Shown here: in pieces, positions 22,487 to 34,296 of the stretch
Layout of the letters: every line of letters begins with the position of its first letter
How positions within the stretch are numbered: position 1 is the first letter of the stretch
NCBI GenBank assembly: GCA_003868215.1
Contig: QWDQ01000036.1
Span: 207,070-271,069 of the forward strand
Length of the DNA: 64,000 bases
Direction: 5' to 3'
Origin: Pseudophaeomoniella oleicola
Lineage: Eukaryota > Ascomycota > Eurotiomycetes > Phaeomoniellales > Phaeomoniellaceae
The notes under the pieces: model-generated
Told to the model about the DNA's origin: nothing
Database searches by the model: none
Seen by the model: only the letters and a program-made list of their open reading frames with translations
Translations under genes and position numbers: made by a program

Positions 22487-23489
22487 GGTCGCTGTTCGAT
22501 GCTCTATGGCCCCTTTTATACTCTTTCGTCTACAATAGATGCAATGTACTCAGGAAGTAACTTGTCAGAAATAAATATCATTGCCGTCGATGTACATTTA
22601 TATTCCTTTGTTAAGTTTCGGATCACCTTCGGAGGCACGTCATGATGATATGGTTATCGATAAGTCCCGACACTGGTAACACGTCCGTTATTTGTTCTAC
22701 GGGACATTTCCGCCGTAAGAGGACTGCTCATGAGTCCATCAAGCTGAATTGAGTGGTCTTTTGATACTGTTGCTATAATAGTTGATATCGGCAATTTACA
22801 CATGCTGCCTGAGCATAGTAATCTTTGGCAGCCTTGTGGCAGCCTTGCCAAGAATTTACTGTAATGGTTTGGGGGCAAAGCCTTCATTAAAGCCTATGAT
22901 CCTTGTCCGTGAACATTCGAAGAGAAAACCATGGATGATAACAGCTTCCATGTTTCATTGGGATGCCGAGCTCTCGACACAATTGAAAGACGTTGTGAAG
23001 AGCCAGACTCCAATGAGTCCATACACGCAGGCATCAATTCTTCACGTAGCCGCCGAAACCTGTGGCCCAGTATATTCATGCGGCAAGGATTTACCATAGC
23101 CACCAATGTTGCATAGCCGTTCGGCTGTATCGCAAGAATACTGCATAGAGAAGGCAGCATATCGCGAAGGTGAGGAGTTTAGCTGCTAATGTACCCATGG
23201 TTGCCTCGAAAAACCATACAATTCCATTGGAGGCTTCGCAGGATTATGGGTTTGTCCTCCCATGTACAGATGCCACATACAGAGCTTGCCAACGTACCAT
23301 TCGCTGCATATATCGGGTTGTATGCAGCCTCGTAACCCAAACCAAGACCCTGCGAATATGATTCGAGCTATCTGCCTGACGAGGTTGATGATAACCCCTC
23401 CTCGGACTATATCGTTTCTACTTCTTTAATGTATCTCTGGAGGAGTATCCTATCTCACAGTTCATATCAGTCTAGCTCTAACTATCAAC
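22487..23489. other. Divergent spacer with doubtful small ORFs
   Basis: About 1 kb between the lactate dehydrogenase and zinc-finger genes. A plus-strand open stretch ending at 23099 begins like a signal peptide (CCLSIVIFGSLVAAL) but has no ATG in front. A minus-strand ATG at 23198 also opens a short hydrophobic peptide. I cannot support either as a gene. Confidence 0.5.
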
Positions 23490-25023
23490 ATGGACGTTCC
23501 AGCTCTTCGACAGCAGTGGTATGACAGCAAAGCGGCGGATGAAGCACGCAGTGCTCTCATTGATGTATAACTCCAATCAGAACCATTTGGGATGCTTTAG
23601 ACTGATCCATCTTCAGAAACTTATCAACCAGATAGAGTCATTGACGACTGAGAGGGACAAAGCGCTTTCTACGTTGCAATATAATGTCGACTTTGTTAAT
23701 TATGTTCAGAAAGAAAAGGCAGATATGGCAGCGAAGCTAGAAGCACTCCAGAAGTCCATAGTTCGTCTCAAGCAACCGTGTATCGAAAGTGGCTAATACG
23801 ATTCTAGGACCGTGACCAGTTTATACTTGTACTAGTTGACGGAGATAATACGTTGGTAACTTCAAGAGGTGCCCAAATATTATTACCTACCTACTAATTG
23901 TCGGCCTTCAGTTTACCAATGACTATATGCGTCGTGGCGCCGCTGGAGGACATGATGCAGCAAGAGACCTCCGAACACGCATTGCAGCTTATCTCGAGAG
24001 CATTGACAAACTTCAGCCGCATTGGAAAATTATGATACAAGTGTTCTCGAACCTGGCAGGTCTATGTAAGACATATCGGGAAAACAAGATTGTAGATAAG
24101 AATACTTTCTGGCAATTCATTCTGGGCTTCAACAAAGAGCATCCCCTTTCAGCATATGTGGATGCCGGCGACGACAAAGAGGCCGCAGACAGGAAGATCC
24201 AACGTGAGGTCAACCAGTAAAAATCCTGTCTCAAGACTGACGATCCGCAGATACTATGGACATGTTCCATGGCAATGTGCATTGCAAGCATATCATGCTG
24301 GCCGGGTCTGGTGACAATAGTTATACAGGCTTTCTCAGACAGTATACACTGACAAACGAGGTTTGTCAAGGCATCACGTTGATCGAGGCATTGCCATTTG
24401 CGAAGGATCTCCAAAGCATTGCCCCTAAGTTTTTGACCGCCAAATTCGAGCCCATTTTCAGAGATTCGAAAATTGCTAATCGAAAGGACTCGAGCAAAGA
24501 CGAGCGGATGATCACTCCACCAGAAACACCCTCCCTGAGCTATGCGTCAACAGTCTCCAGGGGGAAGCCCAGGCAATCATCAGTAGATATCACTGCGGAT
24601 CTAGAGACATGTCGGGATCCATTTTCAACCCCGCCTTCTTCAACATCATCGGAGGTGACAATTACAAACAAGATTCCTCGCAATAAGAATGGTCAACGTG
24701 TCGACACCCCTCTCCATCCTGATCTGAGGTTGGTCCAACAACTCAAGTTTCGAAAGCTATGCAATCGCCACTTCCTCTCCTCTTGTCCATTCCCCGTGTG
24801 CACGCATGATCATGATGGCAAACTTACCTCTGATGAGCTCGAATCGCTCAGATTTGTCGCCAGACTCAGTCCCTGCCAGTTCTCGGTCTGGTGCAGTGAT
24901 CCTACCTGTGTGTCTGGACACAGATGCGTTCAAGACCCCAAATGCACTCGCGGGAGTAACTGTCGATTCGCAAAAGAGATGCATAATATTGATATGAGGA
25001 TCGTTGAACTTGTTACGGTTTGA
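23490..25023 (+). CDS. Fungal CCCH-type zinc-finger protein with N-terminal coiled coil
   Basis: Five exons, 23490-23564, 23617-23760, 23808-23855, 23912-24203 and 24251-25023, give 443 residues. The third is only 48 nt, and the second donor (gttcgt) is non-consensus. Residues about 26-73 form a coiled coil (KLINQIESLTTERDKALSTL). A conserved domain follows, starting QFILVLVDGDNTL and continuing through HVMLAGSG-like HIMLAGSGDNSYTG, as in fungal multi-copy proteins that pair this domain with CCCH fingers. A Ser/Pro-rich linker follows. The C-terminus has Cys/His clusters: C-x7-C-x4-C-x3-H (CNRHFLSSCPFPVCTHDH), C-x5-C-x4-C-x3-H, and a degenerate third. RNA binding is expected of such fingers but not shown. 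Confidence 0.85.
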
Positions 25024-25848
25024 CAATTATGAGGATAATGAGTATAGTCCACGGATGTACTCTGTTTTGAGAGAACCAATCCTACTGTGTCGGGCAAGAT
25101 TGACGTCGGACTTATTCTATGCACGTTCCACAATTCAACATTGCCTGGAACAATATCTTACATTTTGGTTCGGACATCCTGTTGAAGGGATGCCATCACA
25201 TTTCGTGAGGCAGCGGAAAGGACTTGGTGGCTCAACCCACTTGATAGTATATACACTTTAAGTCATGATAATTTCGATCATGACTACAGCACTGAATTAT
25301 CTCAAAGTTATTCGTCTTAGTGGGTAGACGTAGTGATGAATATTCGCTGCTTTCCTTATCCCGATATACTCCGGGTCGTTCCATTCTAGAGCTCGTCACA
25401 CGGAATACCCGATGCAAGATAGCCAGGAGATCAACTGACGGCATCACATTCGCAATCAATTGACACAGAGTAACAGTACAGCCTTGAGTAAATGCCCTAC
25501 TATGGGTATTGAAGTCCACGATCATAGCACACTACGTTCTCAATCAGTGGGGTTCGTCCACACACGCACGTGTTTCGTCTTGTCTTGTCTTGTCGATCAG
25601 TCAGGAACATCAAGATACAGTAATTACTTACTGTATTCGGCGCCGACAACCTCAACCCAACCGACGACGAATTAAAATCGATAATGTCTATGTGGGAAAC
25701 AGCGAACCATGAATAGGTTCCAATAATTAATTAGATGAGTATCTGACTATAGAAGAGACGTTTGCACGTTAGAAGAAGAATGGATCGACTTTATGAAGTT
25801 GTCGAAACTGTCGGCGGCGGCCTACGGCCCGCTCGGACGACATCCATC
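25024..25848. other. Spacer before PLC-like gene
   Basis: No gene supported. The last 70 bases are an in-frame open extension (ATG at 25780) upstream of the start I prefer for the PLC-like gene. Confidence 0.55.
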
Positions 25849-27275
25849 ATGGTATGTATGCAATGGTTTCTAGAGCTTGCAAGCTTGTTCGGAGTGCCAT
25901 TGAGATGATATCTATACCTACCTATTTATGCTGGGCATGAGCTGAGCTGTCAAATTACCACAGGTTTTGCTCAAACAGAGCTTCGTATGCGCGACTCTGG
26001 CTGTTGCCAGTAAGTCCTACATCTGTCACTACCATCGCCTTGTTTTGTCCGAGTTTTTGTCGATAAATCAATCCCATTTGCTGATTCCTTACCTCAGGTA
26101 TTCTCGGTCAAGAGGTCTCAGCCAACGACCAGACTTATTCTCAGTACGGGCTCACGTGGGGGAATGGATTGCGCATGAACCAGATCCAGGTCATCGGCAC
26201 GCACAACAGCTACCACCGAGAAGTCAGCTTAGATGAGAGACCGTACCATGCGACGCTCCTTTCCGACCCCCAGAACTACTACTACTCGCATGCCGCCCTA
26301 GATATACAAGCCAGCTACCAGTCAGTCCGAAGCTTTGAGCTCGACATCTGGGCCGACCCCAAAGGCGGCAAATATGCCACACCACTGGTCCGGAAACTCG
26401 CCCATCTGCCCTTCCCCTCCGACCCAGCCATGAACAAGACGGGAGCCAAAGTGTTGCATGTATCCGATGCGGATGTCGGCACGACATGCTCTACGCTCAT
26501 CGAATGCCTCACAGTCATCAAAGATTGGTCCAAAGCCCACCCGCAACACGTGCCTATCCCCTGCATGATCGAATTCAAAGTCGCAGGAGACGACATGGCC
26601 TACCTCCACGGCGCCACCCCCCTCCCCTGGAACGACACCGACGTCCTCGCCTCCCTCGACGCCGAAATCCGCTCCGTCTTCACCGACGACGAACTCATCA
26701 CCCCGGACCACATCCGCCGGCCCGGCCTCACCCTCGAACAATCCGTGCTCCACCACGGCTGGCCCGACCTCGACTCTGCGCGCGGCCGCTTCATGTTCCT
26801 CATGGACGACGGGCCCCTCCCGCTCGGTCCCGTCCGCGACGCCTACACCGCATCCGGTCTCAACCCCAACCTCGAAAACCGCATCCTCTTCACCCAATCC
26901 CAACCGAACCAACCGGACTGCGCCTTCCTCAAACTCAACAACCCCCTCACCGCTCATCACCAAATCCACGACGCCGTCGCTAAAAATTACTACGTCCGCA
27001 CCCGCGCCGACATCCCCCTCGACACTTTTACTTCCGCCACACCTAATAATATAACGGCGATGCGCGATGCAGCCCTCGCGAGCGGCGCGCAGATCGTTTC
27101 GACGGATTGGCCGGCGGAGGGGATGAGCGCGAGGTATGGAGTTGATTATGTGGTGAGGTTTGAGGGGCGGAAGCCGGTGAGGTGTAACCCTGTAACGGTT
27201 CCTCCTGGGGGAAGTGGGAAGGGGTGTGTGGAGGGGGAGGAGGAGCTTGAACCTGGGGAGTATTTTCGGTCGTAG
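25849..27275 (+). CDS. Secreted PLC-like phosphodiesterase (Ca2+-dependent PI-PLC type)
   Basis: Predicted secreted phosphodiesterase of the PLC-like superfamily. Exons 25849-25851, 25964-26009 and 26098-27275 give 408 residues. The ATG is followed at once by an intron (gtatgt ... ccacag), and the next exons supply a signal peptide (MVLLKQSFVCATLAVAS). The catalytic region begins VIGTHNSYHRE and continues SFELDIWADPKGG, with the first catalytic His in GTHNSYH, a pattern of calcium-dependent PI-PLC-like enzymes. An in-frame upstream ATG at 25780 would add 23 residues and bury the signal peptide, so I prefer the later start. The enzyme may cleave phosphoinositides or GPI-type lipids; substrate is unproven. 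It converges on the lactonohydrolase gene 301 bp away. Confidence 0.85.
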
Positions 27276-27576
27276 TAGCCTGAGCACCTACCTAGGGAGG
27301 TGGTTAAAGGGTAACAAATTTTTAGGGATGTAAATAACTGGTTTTGATGGTCGGTTATTTATAAGCTAAGGTAGTATACTACTATTTTGTGGTATTGCGA
27401 CAAGTCATTTCATCCATGTTCCGCCAGGTATATAGGTACTGTGTGAACAAGACGTCGACTCAAGTCTCCATCATCCAGTAGGCACCAACCACGCTTATGC
27501 CATATACCACTTAGAACATCGGATGTATGTCTATGGCATTCACTGATCTGCCAGAGTAGATGATTCGGATATAAGT
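27276..27576. other. Convergent 3' spacer
   Basis: Lies between the PLC-like and lactonohydrolase stop codons. An ACCTACCTAGGGAGG motif near 27288 is the only recurring element. Confidence 0.6.
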
Positions 27577-28779
27577 CTAATGCAAACCAAAATCCCGCTT
27601 CACAGTCCTCCCCTCTGCCGCCATCTCGACCATATACAACCGATACGCATTCAACACGACCATCCCGCCGGGCACGAACGCGAAATTATTGACCGCGTCG
27701 TGCGTCAGCATCTTGCCGAGCAGCACCCCCTGGTCGTTCCACACGTTGACGCCGTCGCCGCAACCGCAGTACACGTTGCCGGCGGTGTCGGTGTGGATGC
27801 CGTCCGGGAACCCGTGCTCGACGTAGGCGAAGACTTGGCGGTTTTGGAGGCGTTTGCCGTCCGGGGTGAGGTCGTAGCGGTAGATGGTTGTGGGGTCGGT
27901 GAGGTTGTCTTTTCCCGTGAAGGTGTGGGCGCCGGTGTCGGTGATGTAGAGGTGTTTGAAGTCTGGGCTGAATTCGATGCCGTTCGGGGCGATGAAGTTA
28001 TCGGCGACGGCTTGGATGACGCCGGTGGTGGGTTCGAAGCGGTAGACTTGTGGGCGGATGACGGCGTCGGGACGGAAGTGTTGCCAATATCCGTAGCGGG
28101 CATCGGTGAACCATAGGTCTCCGGTCTCGTAGTGCTGCTCGACATCATTAATCGACGAGAAATTGCGGCCGAGGAAGTTGTTCAGCAAGACTCGTGTGGT
28201 GTTCGTCACGGGATCGACCACTGTCAATTGTGATGGGTTCACAAAGTCCCCTTCGTCACAGAACACGATCTGCTGACCGTCCGAAGAGTCTGCCGGTGTA
28301 CCTGGCGGATAATACGCAGCACCTCCATTGGCCTCATTCACATCAGCATAGCGTTTCGAGCTGATGGTGTAGTCGTCGAGGCTGAGAATCGTAATATTGA
28401 TGGGGTTGTCGAGACTCCCATTCCAATTGGACGACATATATAGCGAATTCGTAGCTTGGTTATATACACCAGCCTCGTGAAACGCATCATACTCTTGCTC
28501 GGAAATGAGCGTCGATGAAACATCAGGGCCCAGGATGGAAGACGTGAAGGTGTCATTGTACGAGAAGAACTTGATGGAAGAAGTGACGGTCGAAGCAGTT
28601 GCATTGAGCTCTGCTGCATAGGGCAGGCTGGTTGCCAACGTCAATAGATTCACCGATGTTATATCAGCCATCGTATTCGGGAGGAGCGTGCTGTTGTAAC
28701 CAAGAGTTGGAATACCGACTTGAACACCCAGAGACGCCATGGAAGCGTTACTGAGACTTCCTTCCATAACGCCAAGCAT
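27577..28779 (-). CDS. SMP-30/gluconolactonase-type lactonohydrolase
   Basis: Beta-propeller lactone hydrolase of the SMP-30/gluconolaconase/LRE group, resembling Fusarium lactonohydrolase, which opens aldonate and pantoyl lactones. A single exon gives 400 residues from the ATG at 28779. Diagnostic segments are INDVEQHYETGDLWFTDARY, APNGIEFSPDFKHLYITDTG and FPDGIHTDTAGNVYCGCGDG, whose Asn and Asp residues bind the catalytic metal in the family. Many N-x-S/T sites imply secretion, but residues 1-35 do not form a clean signal peptide. An internal ATG at 28671 gives MADITSVNLLTLATSLPYAA, a more signal-like start, and an upstream exon is also possible. The C-terminal assignment is firm; the start is not. 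Confidence 0.82.
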   Translation of the reverse strand: MLGVMEGSLSNASMASLGVQVGIPTLGYNSTLLPNTMADITSVNLLTLATSLPYAAELNATASTVTSSIKFFSYNDTFTSSILGPDVSSTLISEQEYDAFHEAGVYNQATNSLYMSSNWNGSLDNPINITILSLDDYTISSKRYADVNEANGGAAYYPPGTPADSSDGQQIVFCDEGDFVNPSQLTVVDPVTNTTRVLLNNFLGRNFSSINDVEQHYETGDLWFTDARYGYWQHFRPDAVIRPQVYRFEPTTGVIQAVADNFIAPNGIEFSPDFKHLYITDTGAHTFTGKDNLTDPTTIYRYDLTPDGKRLQNRQVFAYVEHGFPDGIHTDTAGNVYCGCGDGVNVWNDQGVLLGKMLTHDAVNNFAFVPGGMVVLNAYRLYMVEMAAEGRTVKRDFGLH

Positions 28780-29489
28780 GTTATACAAACGGCGTCATGG
28801 ACACCGCCATCAAAACCTTACAGTAAGCTTCAAGAAAACGACACTGCAGGTTTGCAAGGAGGTCTGTGTTGATTTTCTCGATGTAGTAATTACAATCTCT
28901 TCCCCCGCAGCACCGCAGCACCGCAGCACCGCAATACGCAGTCGGTTTTCGGGAAGATCCCCGCCCTCGGTTGTCCGCGATTGTTCCCTCGGTGTAAGAA
29001 TAGTCCGAGTGTCGCTGATCGCTATGAAAGGCTTCGATTAACTCGGCACTTGATACTTGTCTTTGCGATGGTACTATCAGTGTTAACGGGAAACAAGAGT
29101 GCGTACCAATATTGCCAGTCCGTCGAGAATATACAGTGATCTTGAGATGGTGGGTGATACTTGCAACAGCACGACCCAAGTGAACATCAAGGTCAAGTAT
29201 GTACTACATGGAAGCTGACAGAAAACCTCGAATTGGGAAGTGTTGATCAATTATGCGAAAATAGTTGACCAGGATGGACAAGAAGGATGGGTGGACAGGT
29301 ATTACTACGTAGCACCACAGAGAAAACAGCGGTAGTGGCATATAATGATCAATTTTTTGATGCTCGTGATACCGGTCAAATATGTACCCATTTTCCAAGG
29401 AGAAGACTATACACAGCATTAAAGACCTACCCTTCCTCTGTGTATCCCATCCTATTGCAACAATACACAGGCTCGAACACTATCTACGC
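28780..29489. other. Spacer upstream of lactonohydrolase
   Basis: No gene seen. It contains a small CCGCAGCA tandem repeat and probably the lactonohydrolase promoter, followed by the 3' end of the minus-strand transporter. Confidence 0.55.
28905..28933. repeat. CCGCAGCA tandem repeat
   Basis: Three perfect copies of an 8-bp unit plus a partial fourth, about 130 bp upstream of the lactonohydrolase start. Confidence 0.9.
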
Positions 29490-31190
29490 TCAGGCCTTAG
29501 ATACAGTTCCGGCGTCTCTGCTCTTCTTGTTTCGATGCGCTGGGCCGCGCCAGTGGATATAAAGGGTGGGAAAGATGCTCACACCGATCATGAGGGCAGC
29601 ACAGACACCGGCACTGGCAGCGACGCCGACGTCGGTAAACATATCTGGAAACCTGCGTGGGTTGTTAGGACTTTTGACTCTCATCGGAGGAATAGGAAGC
29701 AGAGAGCGGAGACAGACCAGAATGGACCAATGAATCCCCACGTTGAACGAACGAAATTGATGAACACACCAATACTGGCGGATTCTTCGTGGTAACAATC
29801 GATTGCGTATGTGGTCAGCACCGTCGTCACAATCTGATTCCCGGCACCTGCAATTGCGATGCCAACGTCTGGTGTGATGTTCCAGTGGTGTTCAGATGCC
29901 TGATCCGTTCGGACGAGGAAAATTACTATGCCGGCAATGGTCAACAGGAAACCAGGATAGCTGAGCCACAACCGAAATTCGGGAAGAGGGCGGTGGTTCA
30001 GTTGTCGCGCTCGTCGATTCATCCACCAATCTGACATGAATCCACCGACTTGTTCTCCGATGACGGATCCGATAATCAGACTGGCGAATTGATACCCGAG
30101 TTGTTGGGGGTTGAGCTGGAATTTCGCACCGAAAAGCTGAGGAAGTTCGACTGTGATCAAGACGCTGGCAAACAGGAAGACCATGGCGTACGCGGCCGCA
30201 GGGATCATCACGCAGAGATGTCTGCCCACGAAGAACGGTTGGACAAAATCCCAGAATCGCAGTGGCGAGGGGTCTATACGACCGAGTGTCAAATATTCTT
30301 GTTTGAAATCAGACCCATGATGCTCAACACCCCGACGGAGGTACCTGGTCTCCGGGCCGAGGAAGAGGTACAAGATGAATTGGACACCGTTGATCTGCAG
30401 GGACATGTCAATAGATGCTGGTGCAGGAAAAGTTCTTTTCATACAATGGTCAGGATCCAGTATATCCACCGCCACCCCACGTTATTCGCAACGAAGCCAA
30501 AGATAAAAGGCGAAAGCGGAACTCCAACGGTCACCATCAAGGTCCAGACACCCATATAACGAGCTCTTTCCTTCTTGAAAAATGTCTCCGTAACCACCCC
30601 GCTGCCAATTGCAATAGGAGGACTGATGAAGAATGCCGCCAGCGCTCTGCAAGCAGCCATCGAGGCATAATCGGGACTCTTGGCGCAGCCAATGTTGCAG
30701 ACCAAGCTACAGATCAGCGACAACAAGAAGATGGGTCGGCGACCATATCGGTTTGAGAGTGGCCTCCAGAAGAGAGGAGCCCCTCCGAGTGTTGCAATTT
30801 GAAGCGATGTCAGATATGACGTCCGTTGCAGACTCACACCTAAGTCCTGGGCCATGACCTCGTACGCCGGAATGATGGCTGAAGCAGTGAACGTGGATAT
30901 GCACGCATGAAACGCGACGAGCACCAGGTTGATAATTTTCTTCCAGCTAGGCCAGTTGTATGGATCTGCATCCCCATGGCCAGGGAGCGGGTCGAGGTCT
31001 ACCGTGCCGTGGCGTCTGATCAGGTAGTCATGGTGCTCAGGGGTTATATCTGGCAGCCGCGAGTTGATGTATGTCGCATGCGTGGTTATTTGCTCGAGGC
31101 TGTTCTCGATTTCATCGCTCTCGCTCTTCGCTGGTTGTAATACTGTTAGTTCGCATTTCAGTGGCTTCAGAGAGATGAGGGCTAACCCAT
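29490..31190 (-). CDS. MFS transporter, DHA1 drug:proton antiporter type
   Basis: Twelve-span plasma-membrane exporter of the major facilitator superfamily. Four exons on the minus strand: 31190-31187, 31142-30445, 30394-29718 and 29652-29490. They total 513 residues with all frames kept. The first exon is only ATGG and is joined to VLQPAKSESDE by a 44-nt intron with a weak donor (gttagc). The N-terminal cytosolic tail is acidic and ends DPYNWPSWKK, the usual lead-in to span 1 in Tpo/Flu-type DHA1 proteins. The loop motif NRYGRRPIF (between spans 2 and 3) and SGVVTETFFKKERARYMG are characteristic. Substrate unknown; polyamines, toxins or azoles are typical for relatives. Confidence 0.86.
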
Positions 31191-33430
31191 TGTCGGCAGC
31201 CGCTCCAGATCCTGCTCAAAAATTATTCCTCGATATTTGGTGGACCGGAAATTGCTTCCTGGTCAGCCAATACTAACAATCTTGACAGAGCCCGGACATG
31301 TTAAGGAAGCATTGACAGAAGGAAAAGAAGAACAGAGACGCAGATATAGAGAACAAGAGTGTCTCTACATCCCCGACACATAAAGAGGGTTCGGTGACGG
31401 TTGACAAGGACGGCAATTGTCAGCCGGCTTCCCAAACAATTGATAGGCATGGATTGCCAGCTAGGGTGATATGGTAGTAGGTATAGACATGGCTCTAGAG
31501 CATAATGACGACAAATTCGTTGCCTCGGTCTATATGCTGCGATGCTAAGGAGAGAAACAGGCCGTCAAGCGAGCCGCTTTCCGCATTTGAGGGCACCTAT
31601 AATTGGGGCTTTTCTCCGCAAAATGCCAGTGTTTGGATGCTGACAAGCATTAGCAAGATTTCAAGTTCAGAGTGTGATACAGATGAATGAAGCATCACGG
31701 AGAGGGGTTGAGGGGTTTGGCAAGGGTGTCTGGGGATTCCCCCACAAAAATAATAACGTAGTAGTCCCGGGCCCCAAACTTTCCCCAGGCATACTCTGGA
31801 CTTATGATGGGCCGAAGCGAGGAAGGGTCAATGCTGTGATGAACCGCAAGATCTTTTGGTTCCGGTTGCTGGTAAATAGGTACCACACAATACTAGAGAT
31901 GTTCAACCCGCCATCCAGAAGCTCTGTCTCTCAGATAAATGTGTCGGAAAAGCGAGTAGAGAGTGATTGATACCTCCAAATGATAGGATCCTTGCTCATA
32001 GAAAGGTCATGGATTTCACGGTCTTGCTCACGGTGACCTTACAACGCTGATATTCGTGTCGATCTTTTGAGTCCTCGAACATCTCTTTCCCTTCAGAGAG
32101 ATTCTGTCGTCACCCTCACCGGAAACCAATAACGGCTGCACTGAAGGTTTTGTTCCGCCTAAGTATCACCTCTTTTCGGGGTAACAACACGTGAATTCTC
32201 CTGCATTCAAACCCTGAGACTGGGGCCATCACTAATATGCCGAAGGAAATACCGGTGCCTTACCTATCCTGCCACTGGTACACAGGAGTCTTCTTTCCTT
32301 CAAAGAGTTTTGGTCGGCCATGGCAGCTACAGTATATACTACTTCGAGTACTAGGGTACTAGGTGTTGTGAAGACTGCTCCGGATACTTCTCTGAAAATG
32401 CCGCAAAAGATCACATGGAGTTGTAAGTCTTAGACTCATTGGTTAGCGAGTTCTCCGGCAGCTGCGTTCTTGGTGATCATTGATGTACGTTCGGACCAGC
32501 ATTTGCAAAGGGTGAATGCGCTTTGGCTCGATTGCTAGACTGTCTAATCATGAATGGTTGCTAGCAACCAGTAGAACGTTATTATAAGAGATGAATGAAA
32601 TGGGAGAAAAAGTGAGTGTTGAAAGTGGCTTTTAAGAAGCCGCACGATCTGATATCCAGACGAAGAGAATTCAAAGATAATTTTAAGCCTTCCAGCGCCC
32701 TCTCCGGTCCCTTGACCAGCGGCTTTACAGTCACAATGAAGCACACACGTAAATAGACCTGAATAAGGTATTTTTATCACAGTTTTATTCAAACTGCCTT
32801 GATGATTTTATTTTAACATACAACATACAATAGTCCTTCCCTGACGTGACTTGCAACAGGTCTGCGTATCTCTTTCATTGTCTCCTTTTTCATTCTGGAA
32901 TCCCATCTCTCCATGTTTCGTAACTCTGACGGTCTCTTCCCTGTGCTCGACTTCCAAGTTGCAACCTGCCACCTCCGTCCTGCACCTACAAGAGAAAGTA
33001 ACCGACTTCTATCTCCGGAGCCTCATGGCGCTTATCAACCACTGATTCTAACTCCAAGCCCGGGCAACGGTCGACCCTGCTAGGTGTTTAGATTGCTAAG
33101 CATCCCATCATGTCACAGCACATCGTGTCTTGTTTAAAAGCTGGATGATTGCATATTGGATTTGTAAGCTCAAGTCGGCACTAGGTGTCTCCTGCGCCGT
33201 TATCTTGGTGCATGCATATATCACGGTATGTGAGAGTGTTTACTAGAGACCCAGCTCTTATCAATTTATCAGCGCAGGAGATAGAAGACCGAGGGTACCT
33301 CCTGGAGAAATACCCAGTAAGTACCTACCTAGGTGCCTATCCTCATGTCTGCTGGAACTTCCTAGGAAAGTGCCATCGGCAGATTCATGAATAAACATTT
33401 CAAGACTTTCCCTCCAAAGCAGTCCAGAAC
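31191..33430. other. Long gene-poor spacer
   Basis: About 2.2 kb with no supportable gene on either strand. It includes the transporter's upstream region and AT-rich stretches near 32780-32830. A TACCTACCTAGGTGCC motif lies near 33320, just upstream of the broken NmrA-like gene. Confidence 0.55.
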
Positions 33431-34296
33431 ATGTCCAAGATCCTTGCCGTCTTCGGCGCGACCGGCCAACAAGGCGGTTCTGTCATTGAGTATGTGCTGA
33501 ACGATCCGGAGCTCTCCCAAAAGTACAAGGTGCGCGCCATCACTCGTGATATCGACTCGGAAAAGGCCAAGCAACTCAAGAAAAAGGTCGAGGTGGTCGA
33601 AGGTCACCACTTTCTGGTAACGCCAACGCTTTCGAGATCGAGTACAACAGTGCTAAGATGATTTCCGACGTCGCCGTTGAGAGAGGAGCCGAATACATAA
33701 TTTTTAGTACTCTGCCGCATGTCAAAGAGATCTCTGGCGGCAAGTACACCAAAGTCACCGCCTTCGATGCCAAGGCAAAGGCTGAGGAGTACATTCGCGG
33801 TCTATTCATCAAGAGTGCCTTCTACTCACCGGGAACATTCATGGGGAATTTCTTCCAGACCTTCTTGGTCCCACAACAGGCTCCTGATGGCACCTGGGTC
33901 ATGGCCCGCCATAATTCTCCCGAGTCCCGATTGCCCTTGATCGACGTTGTTGGGGACACAGGCAAGTTCGTTGGTGCCATCCTCGCTGAGGCCGACAAGT
34001 ACGAAGGCAAGACATTCTGCGCCGCCACGGCGCTATACAGCTCGGAAGAAATAGCTGCCATCATGTCCAAGGCCACAGGCAAGACAATCGTCTACAAACA
34101 GATTCCGGTTGAGGACTTCAAGAAGAGCGTCCCCTTCGCGGCTGACCTCTTCGTTGACATGTTCAGTTACCATGAGGAGTTCGGCTACTACGGCCCTGAT
34201 TCGGAGAAGTTGGTTGCTTGGGCTGCTGAGAACGCCCGAGGCCGACTATCCACTTTTGAGGAGTACGCGGAGGCGCATCCTCTTCAGCTCTCATAA
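33431..34296 (+). pseudogene. NmrA-like NAD(P)-binding gene with internal deletion and frameshift
   Basis: The two halves of an NmrA-family protein are present in different frames. The first (33431 to about 33602) has the Rossmann start KILAVFGATGQQGGSVIEYV and runs to KKVEVVEG. The second (from about 33628) resumes at NAFEIEYNSAKMISDV and continues uninterrupted through YIIFSTLPHVKEISGGKY to the stop. The family normally has about 28-30 residues between these points, including the segment that follows VEGD and lines the cofactor site. These are missing, and the frame shifts. No splice sites fit the 25-base gap. The second half is otherwise well conserved, so the lesion is probably recent. 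A sequencing or assembly deletion is the alternative. Confidence 0.75.

Noticed and set aside
22782-23099. Small secreted-like protein on the plus strand
   Set aside because: The signal-like start lacks an ATG and the frame begins with TTG. No splice fixes it.
26322-27287. 321-codon minus-strand open stretch
   Set aside because: Antisense of the PLC-like exon. The real frame has catalytic motifs and a signal peptide; the shadow is compositionally biased.
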